The translations under genes and the position numbers were made by a program. From assembly GCA_034430615.1 (NCBI GenBank), contig DAOUEJ010000116.1, forward strand, positions 1-6,596: 6,596 nucleotides of DNA, given 5' to 3'. The notes under the pieces are model-generated. The model saw only the letters and a list, made by a program, of their open reading frames with translations. It made no database searches and was not told the DNA's origin. Below, piece by piece: positions 1 to 5,477 of this stretch. How positions within the stretch are numbered: position 1 is the first letter of the stretch; every line of letters starts with the position of its first letter. This DNA is from E44-bin32 sp034430615 (lineage in GTDB: Bacteria > Chloroflexota > Anaerolineae > Anaerolineales > E44-bin32).

Positions 1-269
1 GAACCGACCGTTTCCTCGTCAAGGCTGAGGCTGGTGATCGCACTCCCGTCTTCTTCCAGAATGAAGTTACTCACCCCCAGGCTGTCCACCCGCATTCCGG
101 TCTCATCAAGAACCTGGGCATGCAGGCTCACGAGTGGGAAGTTGGATGTGTCCGGTTCAGACAGATGGAGACGGAGCGCGTCTTGGGCGTGGCTCGAGAG
201 TGCGGGCCAGCCGGCGAGGAGGGTTAAGAAAACGATTCGAAGTGGCGTCCTGAGCCGATGCCAGCTCAT
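1..269 (-). CDS. Secreted protein, N-terminal part only (VWA-protein-like leader domain)
   Basis: This is an uninterrupted reading frame of 89 codons from an ATG at 269 to the window edge, so the C-terminus is missing. The N-terminus is a classical Sec signal peptide: arginines at residues 5, 7 and 11, a hydrophobic core at about 12-24 (IVFLTLLAGWPAL), and a likely signal peptidase I site after Ser-His-Ala28. The mature part begins with a short stretch followed by a pattern (residues about 46-75) of the form FPLVSLHAQVLDETG, then LGVSNFILEEDG. That alternation resembles the beta-strand segment that often precedes a von Willebrand A domain in secreted Chloroflexota proteins. No VWA metal-binding motif is inside the window, so the family is only a guess. 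No Shine-Dalgarno sequence lies at the usual distance. The GGAGGA upstream is 18 nt away and fits a different frame whose short product looks non-coding. The signal peptide makes this frame the convincing one. Confidence 0.75.
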   Translation of the reverse strand, partial: MSWHRLRTPLRIVFLTLLAGWPALSSHAQDALRLHLSEPDTSNFPLVSLHAQVLDETGMRVDSLGVSNFILEEDGSAITSLSLDEETVG

Positions 270-275
270 GCGGCC

Positions 276-284
276 ATTGTAGCA
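276..284 (-). promoter_or_regulatory. Extended -10 element for the secreted-protein gene
   Basis: Read on the minus strand this is TGCTACAAT, an extended -10 (TGn-TACAAT). It ends six bases before the ATG at 269. No good -35 hexamer is seen 16-18 bp upstream, which is tolerable for an extended -10 promoter. Normal spacing would place the transcription start on or next to the A of the ATG. Confidence 0.4.
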
Positions 285-448
285 TGTCCTCCGCGCGGCA
301 TTGGCATTGCAGCTGGCTTACAAATCCACCCACCCAGCACACAACCGGCATATGATGGAAGCAGCTAGAGACGAGATTCAGAAAACGGTGTTGACTCTAA
401 CTGGAAGTGGTTGTCGAAGTGAACGCTGAACCGGATGAGGGGTCTCCG

Positions 449-568
449 ATGATCAACACGCAAAACCAGATCGAGCGAGCCCTCCGCATCATTTTGATTG
501 CAGGATTCTTTGGTGTCTTGGGTGTGGAAGCCTGGCTGCTGATCCAGGTGCTCACCAGCCTGCACTGA
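449..568 (+). CDS. Small single-pass membrane peptide (39 aa), hypothetical
   Basis: A short frame encodes 39 residues. It has a polar, amphipathic start (MINTQNQIERALR), then an uninterrupted hydrophobic stretch of about 20 residues (IILIAGFFGVLGVEAWLLIQ), and a short tail ending at TGA. This is the layout of a one-helix membrane peptide. The ATG at 449 has GAGG at 437-440, eight bases upstream. An in-frame GTG at 419 would give 49 residues and has GGAAG at 403-407. The frame is closed upstream by TAA at 398. A strong plus-strand intrinsic terminator 72 bases after the stop supports a plus-strand transcript. A TATGAT at 351-356 could be a -10, but no matching -35 was found. No family is recognised. 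The main doubt is that any short frame of this size could occur by chance. Confidence 0.5.
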   Translation: MINTQNQIERALRIILIAGFFGVLGVEAWLLIQVLTSLH

Positions 569-639
569 TTGACTGCGGAGGTATCTATCACCTGCTCAAT
601 TATGAGATCGGGGAGCCGGAGGTACACTTTCCCTGATTG

Positions 640-664
640 CCTGTCCGTTCCGGACGGGTTTTTT
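640..664 (+). terminator. Intrinsic terminator, plus strand
   Basis: The sequence forms an eight-pair stem, CCTGTCCG with CGGACGGG, with one T-G wobble and a three-base loop TTC. Six T residues follow at 659-664. In the minus direction the hairpin is not followed by a T run, so it serves plus-strand transcription. The only plus-strand candidate upstream is the small peptide gene at 449. The T run overlaps the last codons of the convergent guaA. Confidence 0.75.
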
Positions 665-2228
665 ATTCCCACTCGATCGTCCCTGGTGGTTTGCTGGTAA
701 TGTCGTAGACCACCCGGTTGACACCCGCAACCTGGTTCACGATCCGGCTGCTCATCCGGGCAAGGAGCACGGGATCGATCCGGGCCCAATCGGCGGTCAT
801 AAAATCTTCGGTGGTCACGGCCCGTATCGCCACAACCTCAGCGTAGGTGCGCTGATCTCCCATTACACCCACTGAGCGAACAGGGAGCAGTACGGCGAAC
901 GCCTGGGCAATCGAAGGTTTGGGGCGCAGGCCATCGTCAACTGGAGATTCGGGTGTGGTCTGATTAGCACCGAGTTCCTCACGCACTATTTGATCAGCTC
1001 GCCGTAGGCGATCCAGGCGCTCGAAGGTCACCTCTCCCAGGCAACGTACAGCGAGGCCAGGCCCTGGAAAGGGTTGACGCGTGATGATCGCTTCGGACAG
1101 CCCGAGTTCTCTACCCACGGCACGTACTTCATCTTTAAATAGTTTGCGTAGCGGTTCGATCAACTCAAATCCCATGTCATCAGGTAGCCCCCCGACGTTA
1201 TGGTGGGTTTTAATACGATCCGCTTGCTGGCGGTCTGGTGTGTTTGATTCGACAACATCAGGATAGATCGTACCTTGAACGAGGAAGTGGAAATCTCCCA
1301 GCCGCGCGGCTTCCCCCTCGAAGACACGGATAAACTTCTCTCCGATCACACGCCGTTTTAGTTCCGGATCGGTGACGCCGGCCAGCGCGTCGAGGAAGGT
1401 CTCGCTGGCATCGATAGCATGCAGCTTGACGCCCAACGTCTCGGAAAAGGTTTCAATGACCGCTTCGGCTTCACCCCTCCGCAGGAGTCCATTGTTGACG
1501 AAGATGCATTCGAGTTGATTTCCAATGGCTCTCTGCACGAGAGCTGCCGCCACGGAGGAATCGACGCCGCCGCTTACGCCGGCCAGAACCCGATCATGTC
1601 CGACCTGTTTACGGACCCGGCTCACAGCCTGCTCAACGATAGAAGACGGGACCCATTCCGGAACTGCTCCACATATATCAACGACGAAGGCCTTGAGCAT
1701 GCGCGCACCGGTGGGTGTGTGCTGCACTTCGGGATGAAACTGGATGCCATAGCGCCGGTGGGACCGGTCGACCATGGCCGCAATCGGAGAATTCTCAGAG
1801 CGGGCGAGGACCTCAAACCCAGCTGGCACCTGTTCGATCCGATCCCCGTGGGACATCCAGACGACATGTTCGCCAGGGGGGATGAGCGGATCCGGCTGGA
1901 TCACCTCGAGCAGAGCCTGCCCGTATTCACGTTCGCTCGCCTGGGCGACGACACCCCCGAGAGTATATGTGAGGGCTTGCATGCCGTAGCAGATGCCCAG
2001 AATAGGCAGATCGCTCTGAAGGACATATTCAGGAATCCGAGGCGCGCCTTGATCGTACACGGAGGCTGGGCCGCCGGAGAGGATAAAGCCGCGCGGGTTG
2101 GTGGCCAGTACGGTCTCTGATGGGGCGTCGAAGTGGAAAAGCTCGCAGTATACGCGAGCCTCGCGCACCCGGCGGGCGATCAACTGGGCATATTGCGAAC
2201 CGAAATCGATGATGGCGATCGAATCCAT
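663..2228 (-). CDS. guaA: GMP synthase (glutamine-hydrolysing)
   Basis: GuaA makes GMP from XMP, glutamine and ATP in the cytoplasm, the last step of guanine nucleotide synthesis. Full length at 521 residues, it shows every expected part. An N-terminal class I glutamine amidotransferase carries nucleophile Cys80 in GICYGMQ and partners His165 and Glu167 in QFHPEV. An ATP-pyrophosphatase domain carries the P-loop SGGVDSS at 219-225. The C-terminal dimerisation domain begins around PFPGPGLAVRCLGE (386-399) and ends in the typical KPPGTIEWE. A GTG at 2234 in the same frame directly abuts the upstream stop codon. The ATG at 2228 is preferred because AGGTG at 2236-2232 then acts as its ribosome-binding site. 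The xpt stop TAG ends at 2235, so the two genes are almost certainly one transcript with translational coupling. No T-rich terminator is seen after guaA on its own strand. Confidence 0.97.
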   Translation of the reverse strand: MDSIAIIDFGSQYAQLIARRVREARVYCELFHFDAPSETVLATNPRGFILSGGPASVYDQGAPRIPEYVLQSDLPILGICYGMQALTYTLGGVVAQASEREYGQALLEVIQPDPLIPPGEHVVWMSHGDRIEQVPAGFEVLARSENSPIAAMVDRSHRRYGIQFHPEVQHTPTGARMLKAFVVDICGAVPEWVPSSIVEQAVSRVRKQVGHDRVLAGVSGGVDSSVAAALVQRAIGNQLECIFVNNGLLRRGEAEAVIETFSETLGVKLHAIDASETFLDALAGVTDPELKRRVIGEKFIRVFEGEAARLGDFHFLVQGTIYPDVVESNTPDRQQADRIKTHHNVGGLPDDMGFELIEPLRKLFKDEVRAVGRELGLSEAIITRQPFPGPGLAVRCLGEVTFERLDRLRRADQIVREELGANQTTPESPVDDGLRPKPSIAQAFAVLLPVRSVGVMGDQRTYAEVVAIRAVTTEDFMTADWARIDPVLLARMSSRIVNQVAGVNRVVYDITSKPPGTIEWE

Positions 2229-2234
2229 TGGCAC

Positions 2235-2807
2235 CTACTCGGCGAATAGGATCTGCTCGCCTTCCATAGCCGAGATCCTGGCCAGCGCCTCGATCGGAAC
2301 ATTAAGATGGGCGAGGATGTCACGCCCGCCCTCAAATGTTTTCTCGATCAGAGCGCCGATGCCCACGATCTTCGCTCCCGCAACCTGCGCCAGGCGGACG
2401 AGGCCGAGGATGGTTTGTCCGGAAGCAAGAAAATCATCGATGATCAAGACGCGCTCGCCGGCGCCGAGGTATTCGGGCGATACGATTAACTCTACGATCC
2501 TGCCCTTGGTGTGGGAGGGGGCAAGCGTGAGGAAGATTTGATCCGGCATCGTGATCGGTTTGGACTTGCGGGCGTACACAACGGGGAGGTTGAGATGCAA
2601 GGCGGTCATCACTGCCGGGGCGATACCCGATATCTCGGCCGTGAGGATCTTTGTGGCGCTGACGTTTTGGAAACGCAGTGAGAATTCCTGCCCGCATGCA
2701 TCCATCAAGACCGGATCGACCTGGTGGTTGATGAAGCCATCGACTTTAAGAATTCCGTTGCCAAGGTTCTTGCCTTCGGCTAGGATCCGCTCACGCAGTT
2801 TTTCCAT
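2235..2807 (-). CDS. xpt: Xanthine phosphoribosyltransferase
   Basis: Xpt transfers the phosphoribosyl group of PRPP to xanthine, giving XMP, which the next gene turns into GMP. At 190 residues it is close to the Bacillus subtilis enzyme. Markers visible are KVDGFINHQVDP (21-32), a near-match to the family N-terminus, SGIAPAVMTAL (60-70), and the PRPP-binding loop VLIIDDFLASGQT (120-132) with its paired aspartates. The frame is open further upstream to 2891. The ATG at 2807 is chosen because GGAGGAGG lies just before it and because homologous Xpt proteins begin at this point. The gene is first in an operon with guaA. In B. subtilis xpt is controlled by a guanine riboswitch. The leader here appears to be only about 17 nt and no such element is seen, so any purine control must be by another route. 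Confidence 0.94.
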   Translation of the reverse strand: MEKLRERILAEGKNLGNGILKVDGFINHQVDPVLMDACGQEFSLRFQNVSATKILTAEISGIAPAVMTALHLNLPVVYARKSKPITMPDQIFLTLAPSHTKGRIVELIVSPEYLGAGERVLIIDDFLASGQTILGLVRLAQVAGAKIVGIGALIEKTFEGGRDILAHLNVPIEALARISAMEGEQILFAE

Positions 2808-2830
2808 GCCTTCCTCCTCCTGCATGTCTG

Positions 2831-2858
2831 ATTGTACGTCGTCGCACCGGAGGTGCAA
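2831..2858 (-). promoter_or_regulatory. Candidate promoter of xpt-guaA
   Basis: On the minus strand TTGCAC (2858-2853) and TACAAT (2836-2831) are separated by 16 bases. The predicted start near 2824 leaves a leader of about 17 nt that is mostly ribosome-binding site. The -10 is good and the -35 matches only three of six bases. The inverted repeat GCACC-GGA-GGTGC (2844-2856, as read on plus) lies between and over the elements and could be an operator. Confidence 0.45.
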
Positions 2859-2881
2859 GCAGCAGGCGCACGCGCGGGCAA

Positions 2882-2894
2882 CTGGTGGCACCAG
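2882..2894. repeat. Inverted repeat CTGGTG-G-CACCAG
   Basis: A perfect six-base inverted repeat with a single central base lies upstream of the candidate xpt promoter. It shares the GGTG/CACC core with the inverted repeat at 2844-2856. The pair could be binding sites for a regulator of xpt-guaA. The role is a guess, as arms of this length can arise by chance in GC-rich DNA. Confidence 0.25.
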
Positions 2895-2957
2895 CAGGAA
2901 AGCCCGAAGCAGAGCAGGCGAATTGGATCTCCCTCAGCTGGGGGAAGAGAATGACGC

Positions 2958-2986
2958 TTGACATAGAACGTATGTTCCGGTAGAAT
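2958..2986 (+). promoter_or_regulatory. Promoter of lexA
   Basis: A perfect -35 TTGACA (2958-2963) is followed after exactly 17 bases by the -10 TAGAAT (2981-2986). Transcription should start near 2993, giving a leader of about 60 nt before lexA. The spacer contains the LexA box, so bound repressor would block RNA polymerase. Confidence 0.85.
2966..2977. promoter_or_regulatory. LexA operator (SOS box) in the lexA promoter
   Basis: GAAC-GTAT-GTTC is a perfect match to the GAAC-N4-GTTC core of the Bacillus-type SOS box. It lies wholly between the -35 and -10 hexamers of the lexA promoter. The position and the neighbouring lexA gene argue for direct autorepression. Confidence 0.85.
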
Positions 2987-2988
2987 AC

Positions 2989-3000
2989 GAACAAGTGTGC
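2989..3000. promoter_or_regulatory. Possible second, imperfect LexA box
   Basis: GAAC-AAGT-GTGC matches seven of the eight conserved SOS-box bases. It starts 23 bp after the first box, about two helical turns, on the same face of the DNA and over the predicted transcription start. It could add cooperative or graded repression. It may also be a chance match. Confidence 0.4.
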
Positions 3001-3053
3001 GGCAAATTGGATTGCGGCATGTGAGGGAAACGGCTCCGAATGAGGAGGTATCG

Positions 3054-3716
3054 ATGATGGCAAAACGGAAGCTGACCGATCGTCAGCAGCGCATGCTCGA
3101 TCACATCCAACGCTTTACTAGTGAGCATGGATACCCGCCTTCTATCCGGCAAATCGGGAAGGCAGTGGGGATTTCATCCACGTCCGTGGTCAACTACAAC
3201 CTCAACCGGCTGGTGGAGGAAGGTTTCCTCGACCGCGACCAGAATGTCTCGCGCGGGATCCGACTGACCGATAAGCTAGTCAAAGCCTCCAATACGCTGG
3301 GCGATATCATCCGCGTTCCGCTTGTCGGTCGTATTTTTGCCAGTGAGCCGGTACCGTTGCCGAGCACCGATTCTCCCATCTTCAGCGCTGACGAGGCGAT
3401 CGAGATCACCCGGGATATGGTCGGCTCAACCGAGGATCTCTTTGCACTGCAGGTGAAGGGGGATTCGATGATTGATGCCATGGTCAGCGAGGGCGATATC
3501 GTGGTGATGAAGCGAGAGCTTGAATGGCACAACGGGGATATGGTGGCTGTCTGGCTGAGTGATGTGGAAGAGACCACGCTGAAGTACATCTACCGTGAAG
3601 GCAGCCGGGTGCGCTTGCAGCCCGCTAACCCAACGATGGATCCAATCTACATTGAAAACCCTGCTGCATTTGATGTCCAGGGAAAAGTTATGCTCGTGAT
3701 CCGGCAGTTGAACTAA
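3054..3716 (+). CDS. lexA: LexA repressor / self-cleaving S24 protease
   Basis: LexA represses the SOS DNA-damage regulon and is inactivated when RecA filaments stimulate its self-cleavage. At 220 residues it has an N-terminal winged helix-turn-helix (about 5-72) with the Bacillus-like recognition region SIRQIGKAVGISSTSVVNYN (30-49). The C-terminal S24 peptidase domain has nucleophile Ser138 in KGDSM and general base Lys177 in TTLKYI. The cleavage region reads VGRIFASEPV (91-100), so the scissile pair is Ala96-Ser97 instead of the usual Ala-Gly. AGGAGGT at 3043-3049 serves either of two adjacent ATGs, 3054 or 3057. The 3057 start (219 residues) has the more usual spacing. A GTG at 2997 is in frame but has no ribosome-binding site. 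The gene stands alone, divergent from xpt-guaA, under a promoter with a built-in LexA box. Confidence 0.95.
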   Translation: MMAKRKLTDRQQRMLDHIQRFTSEHGYPPSIRQIGKAVGISSTSVVNYNLNRLVEEGFLDRDQNVSRGIRLTDKLVKASNTLGDIIRVPLVGRIFASEPVPLPSTDSPIFSADEAIEITRDMVGSTEDLFALQVKGDSMIDAMVSEGDIVVMKRELEWHNGDMVAVWLSDVEETTLKYIYREGSRVRLQPANPTMDPIYIENPAAFDVQGKVMLVIRQLN

Positions 3717-3747
3717 GCTAACATTCCTAAGATTTCCTTCCAATTCA

Positions 3748-3772
3748 CAGGCGACCGGCTCACGGTCGCCTG
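3748..3772. terminator. Hairpin between convergent genes, probable bidirectional terminator
   Basis: A perfect ten-pair stem, CAGGCGACCG with CGGTCGCCTG, encloses a five-base loop GCTCA. It sits 31 bases after the lexA stop and 6 bases after the convergent methyltransferase stop. Neither side has a long T run: the plus side reads TCACGTTT and the minus side TGAATT. Termination may therefore be partial or may rely on the hairpin as an RNA end stabiliser. Confidence 0.6.
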
Positions 3773-3778
3773 TCACGT

Positions 3779-4546
3779 TTATGGGTGGAGTCCGAAGCAA
3801 ACCAATAAACGGGGAGAGTCCTTGCTAAAAGCTTTGAGATCGTAATCGCCATAGGTCTCGAACTCCAGGAAACCGGCCATCTCGCCGAATTCTGCCAAGG
3901 TCTCCGGGGTCCGCAGGTGATAGCTCTCTTCCAGGGTAATCCTCTCTGCGCTCCCATCGGGGTGGAACGCATCATAGATCCATTCAACGTGATGCACCTC
4001 AGGGTGCGAAGTGGTGGATATATTGGCCCGTACCTCAACACCAATTTCACCTTCAGAGAGCATATAGGAATCCAGGACTTCTTGCGGGTCGTGATCGGGA
4101 TCGAGCGCGGTAGCTGGGTTTGGAAGATCGCAAACCAGCGCTCCTCCTGGATCCAGCAGCTGCCCTATGTCACGCAGGATCAACGCCAACGCCGCATCGT
4201 CGAAAATAGCGAGGGTATTCAAGGGCGCGATGGCCAGCGAGAAACGGTCATGCAATCCCATTGCGAGCAAGTCCATGCATACGAGTGACCCCCGTTGATG
4301 TTCGTTCTCCGGCAGCCCGGTCAGGCGTGCCCGGGCAACTACTAGCATCGCTGGATCGTGGTCCAGGCCGATGATGGAGGCGCCTGCGTTCAGCAGGGGT
4401 CCAAGAACGCGTCCGCCACCGCACCCAAGCTCTAGGACGGATTTGCCGAAGCGTTGCAGCATGCTGATCCAGAAGGGGAGATCATCCGCAAAGTCGACAT
4501 ACTGGGCGTTATACAGCCGCGCAAATCTGATGGTGGGGGTCTTCAC
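3779..4546 (-). CDS. Class I SAM-dependent methyltransferase
   Basis: This cytoplasmic protein of 255 residues has a Rossmann-fold methyltransferase domain. Motif I is VLELGCGGGR (37-46), which holds S-adenosylmethionine. The following acidic motif GLDHDPAML (60-68) has Asp62 placed to bind the ribose hydroxyls. The N-terminus FARLYNAQYVDF and the C-terminal YGDYDLKAFSKDSPRLLVCF fit the Methyltransf_25/11-type small-molecule methyltransferases. The substrate cannot be read from the sequence. The start is a GTG whose first two bases lie before, and whose last two overlap, the TGA of the upstream gene (AGTGA), so translation is probably coupled to the crotonase-family gene. That overlap suggests a shared pathway, but I do not recognise this pairing. 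Confidence 0.85.
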   Translation of the reverse strand: MKTPTIRFARLYNAQYVDFADDLPFWISMLQRFGKSVLELGCGGGRVLGPLLNAGASIIGLDHDPAMLVVARARLTGLPENEHQRGSLVCMDLLAMGLHDRFSLAIAPLNTLAIFDDAALALILRDIGQLLDPGGALVCDLPNPATALDPDHDPQEVLDSYMLSEGEIGVEVRANISTTSHPEVHHVEWIYDAFHPDGSAERITLEESYHLRTPETLAEFGEMAGFLEFETYGDYDLKAFSKDSPRLLVCFGLHP

Positions 4547-5319
4547 TTGTGCTGGTCAACCTTCCCTTTTACGAAGCGTGCCGAAGCGGCCTGGTGCGCT
4601 GGTGCTGACCACAGGTTCGGGAACTCCTTACGTTCGGCTGCAGCTGCGTTCGAGGGATCGAGGGTGCGGCCGGCGCGCAGCATGCGTTTGATGGCGCTGA
4701 TCGCCCCTGCGTCGTTTTCGGCGATCGTGGCTGAAAGCTGAAAGGCTTCCTGGAGGGCCTGGCCGGGAGGCGTGAGGCGATTGGCGAGGCCGTAATGGAA
4801 GGCCTCTTCTCCGCTCAGCACGCGCCCGGCGACGAGCCACTCGAAAGCACGGGCATAGCCTACCGTTCTGAGCAGCCGCATTGCGCCACCCCAGGCTGGG
4901 CTTATGGCCAGACGAACATGCATCAATCCGATGCGTGCGTCCGCAGCCACCATGCGCATGTCACAGGCGAGGGCGATTTCTGCCCCGCCTCCCATGGCAG
5001 CTCCTTCGATTGCCGCAATCGTTGGACAGGGCAGGTCTGCCCAACGGATCAGGGCCTCACCCATGAGGGTCATCAATCTTACGCCGTCCACGCGGCTGAG
5101 GTGATTGTGGAGTTCGTTTAAATCGCCCCCTGCGCAAAATGCGCGCCTATCGCCGGTGATGATCACTGCCCGCAGGTGCTCTGACTCGTGGGCTTCATCC
5201 GTGAGCTGTCGGAAACGCTCCATGGTTTCCCAGGAAAGAGCGTTGCGGACTTCAGGCCGGTTGAACTTTAACAGGCCGATCCCCTGCTCGTCGATTTCGA
5301 AAAGCAGACTCGAGTTCAT
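4543..5319 (-). CDS. Enoyl-CoA hydratase/isomerase family protein, ECHDC1-like (ethylmalonyl/methylmalonyl-CoA decarboxylase?)
   Basis: The 258-residue protein has the crotonase fold. The first oxyanion-hole loop is RAFCAGGDL (59-67). The second is AAMGGGAEIALACD (107-120), with Glu114 at the position of rat mitochondrial hydratase Glu144. The second hydratase glutamate (rat Glu164, 20 residues on) is replaced by His134 in GLMHVRL, so simple enoyl-CoA hydration is unlikely. The local pattern (VH, then SPAWGG), and a C-terminal LWSAPAHQAASARFVKGK, resemble mammalian ECHDC1. That enzyme decarboxylates ethylmalonyl-CoA and methylmalonyl-CoA, side products of acyl-CoA carboxylases. This comparison is from memory. 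The ATG at 5319 is chosen because AGGAGG lies six bases upstream. The ATG two codons earlier abuts the ribosome-binding site. The gene is first in an operon with the methyltransferase and diverges from tRNA-Pro, whose -35 lies against its ribosome-binding site. Confidence 0.85.
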   Translation of the reverse strand: MNSSLLFEIDEQGIGLLKFNRPEVRNALSWETMERFRQLTDEAHESEHLRAVIITGDRRAFCAGGDLNELHNHLSRVDGVRLMTLMGEALIRWADLPCPTIAAIEGAAMGGGAEIALACDMRMVAADARIGLMHVRLAISPAWGGAMRLLRTVGYARAFEWLVAGRVLSGEEAFHYGLANRLTPPGQALQEAFQLSATIAENDAGAISAIKRMLRAGRTLDPSNAAAAERKEFPNLWSAPAHQAASARFVKGKVDQHK

Positions 5320-5330
5320 TGCCATCCTCC

Positions 5331-5359
5331 TTGACCGGCCTCGTTGCGGGCCGTATACT
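5331..5359 (+). promoter_or_regulatory. Promoter of tRNA-Pro
   Basis: TTGACC (5331-5336) and TATACT (5354-5359) are separated by exactly 17 bases, and the -10 ends nine bases before the mature tRNA. The predicted start near 5366 leaves almost no 5' leader to be trimmed by RNase P. The -35 hexamer adjoins the ribosome-binding site of the divergent crotonase-family gene. Confidence 0.75.
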
Positions 5360-5368
5360 CTCACCTAC

Positions 5369-5441
5369 CGGGGTGTAGCGCAGCTGGCAGCGCGCCGCGT
5401 TTGGGACGCGGAGGTCGGCGGTTCAAATCCGCCCACCCCGA
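5369..5441 (+). tRNA. tRNA-Pro (anticodon UGG)
   Basis: All parts of the cloverleaf can be drawn. The acceptor stem is CGGGGTG with CACCCCG. The D arm contains AGCGCAGCTGGCAGCGC. The anticodon stem CCGCG/CGCGG encloses the loop TTTGGGA with anticodon TGG at 5402-5404. The T arm is GGCGG-TTCAAAT-CCGCC. The discriminator base is A5441. The CCA end is not encoded and must be added by tRNA nucleotidyltransferase. The gene is 73 nt long with no intron. Confidence 0.97.
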
Positions 5442-5446
5442 CTGCA

Positions 5447-5455
5447 TGTTATAAC
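5447..5455 (+). promoter_or_regulatory. Possible extended -10 element before the 109-aa gene
   Basis: TGTTATAAC is a TGn-TATAAC extended -10 lying just after the tRNA. It would start transcription near 5462, leaving a leader of about 16 nt. No -35 is recognisable inside the tRNA, so readthrough from the tRNA-Pro promoter is equally possible. Confidence 0.35.
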
Positions 5456-5477
5456 CCCGGGAATGTAGGAGGTTTCG

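Noticed and set aside
157..351. Minus-strand 64-codon frame starting at an ATG with GGAGGA just upstream
   Set aside because: The translated product is rich in Arg and Pro and looks non-coding, while the overlapping frame from 269 carries a clear signal peptide.
571..639. Protein-like frame after the small peptide stop (reading CGGIYHLLNYEIGEPEVHFP)
   Set aside because: It has no start codon after the GGAGGT and could be reached only by a frameshift from the small peptide, for which no slippery site is visible.
397..789. Minus-strand frames of 66 and 130 codons near the guaA 3' end
   Set aside because: They overlap guaA in another frame or lie opposite the terminator and small peptide, and have no start signal or recognisable protein features.
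1419..2120. Long plus-strand open frame (233 codons) opposite guaA
   Set aside because: It lies wholly antisense to a full-length, motif-complete guaA, has no ribosome-binding site, and its protein shows no domain pattern. GC-rich codon use on the other strand explains the open frame.
2808..2957. Guanine or PRPP riboswitch upstream of xpt
   Set aside because: Looked for because of Bacillus xpt. No purine-aptamer core, paired loops or terminator hairpin with a T run was seen on the minus strand.
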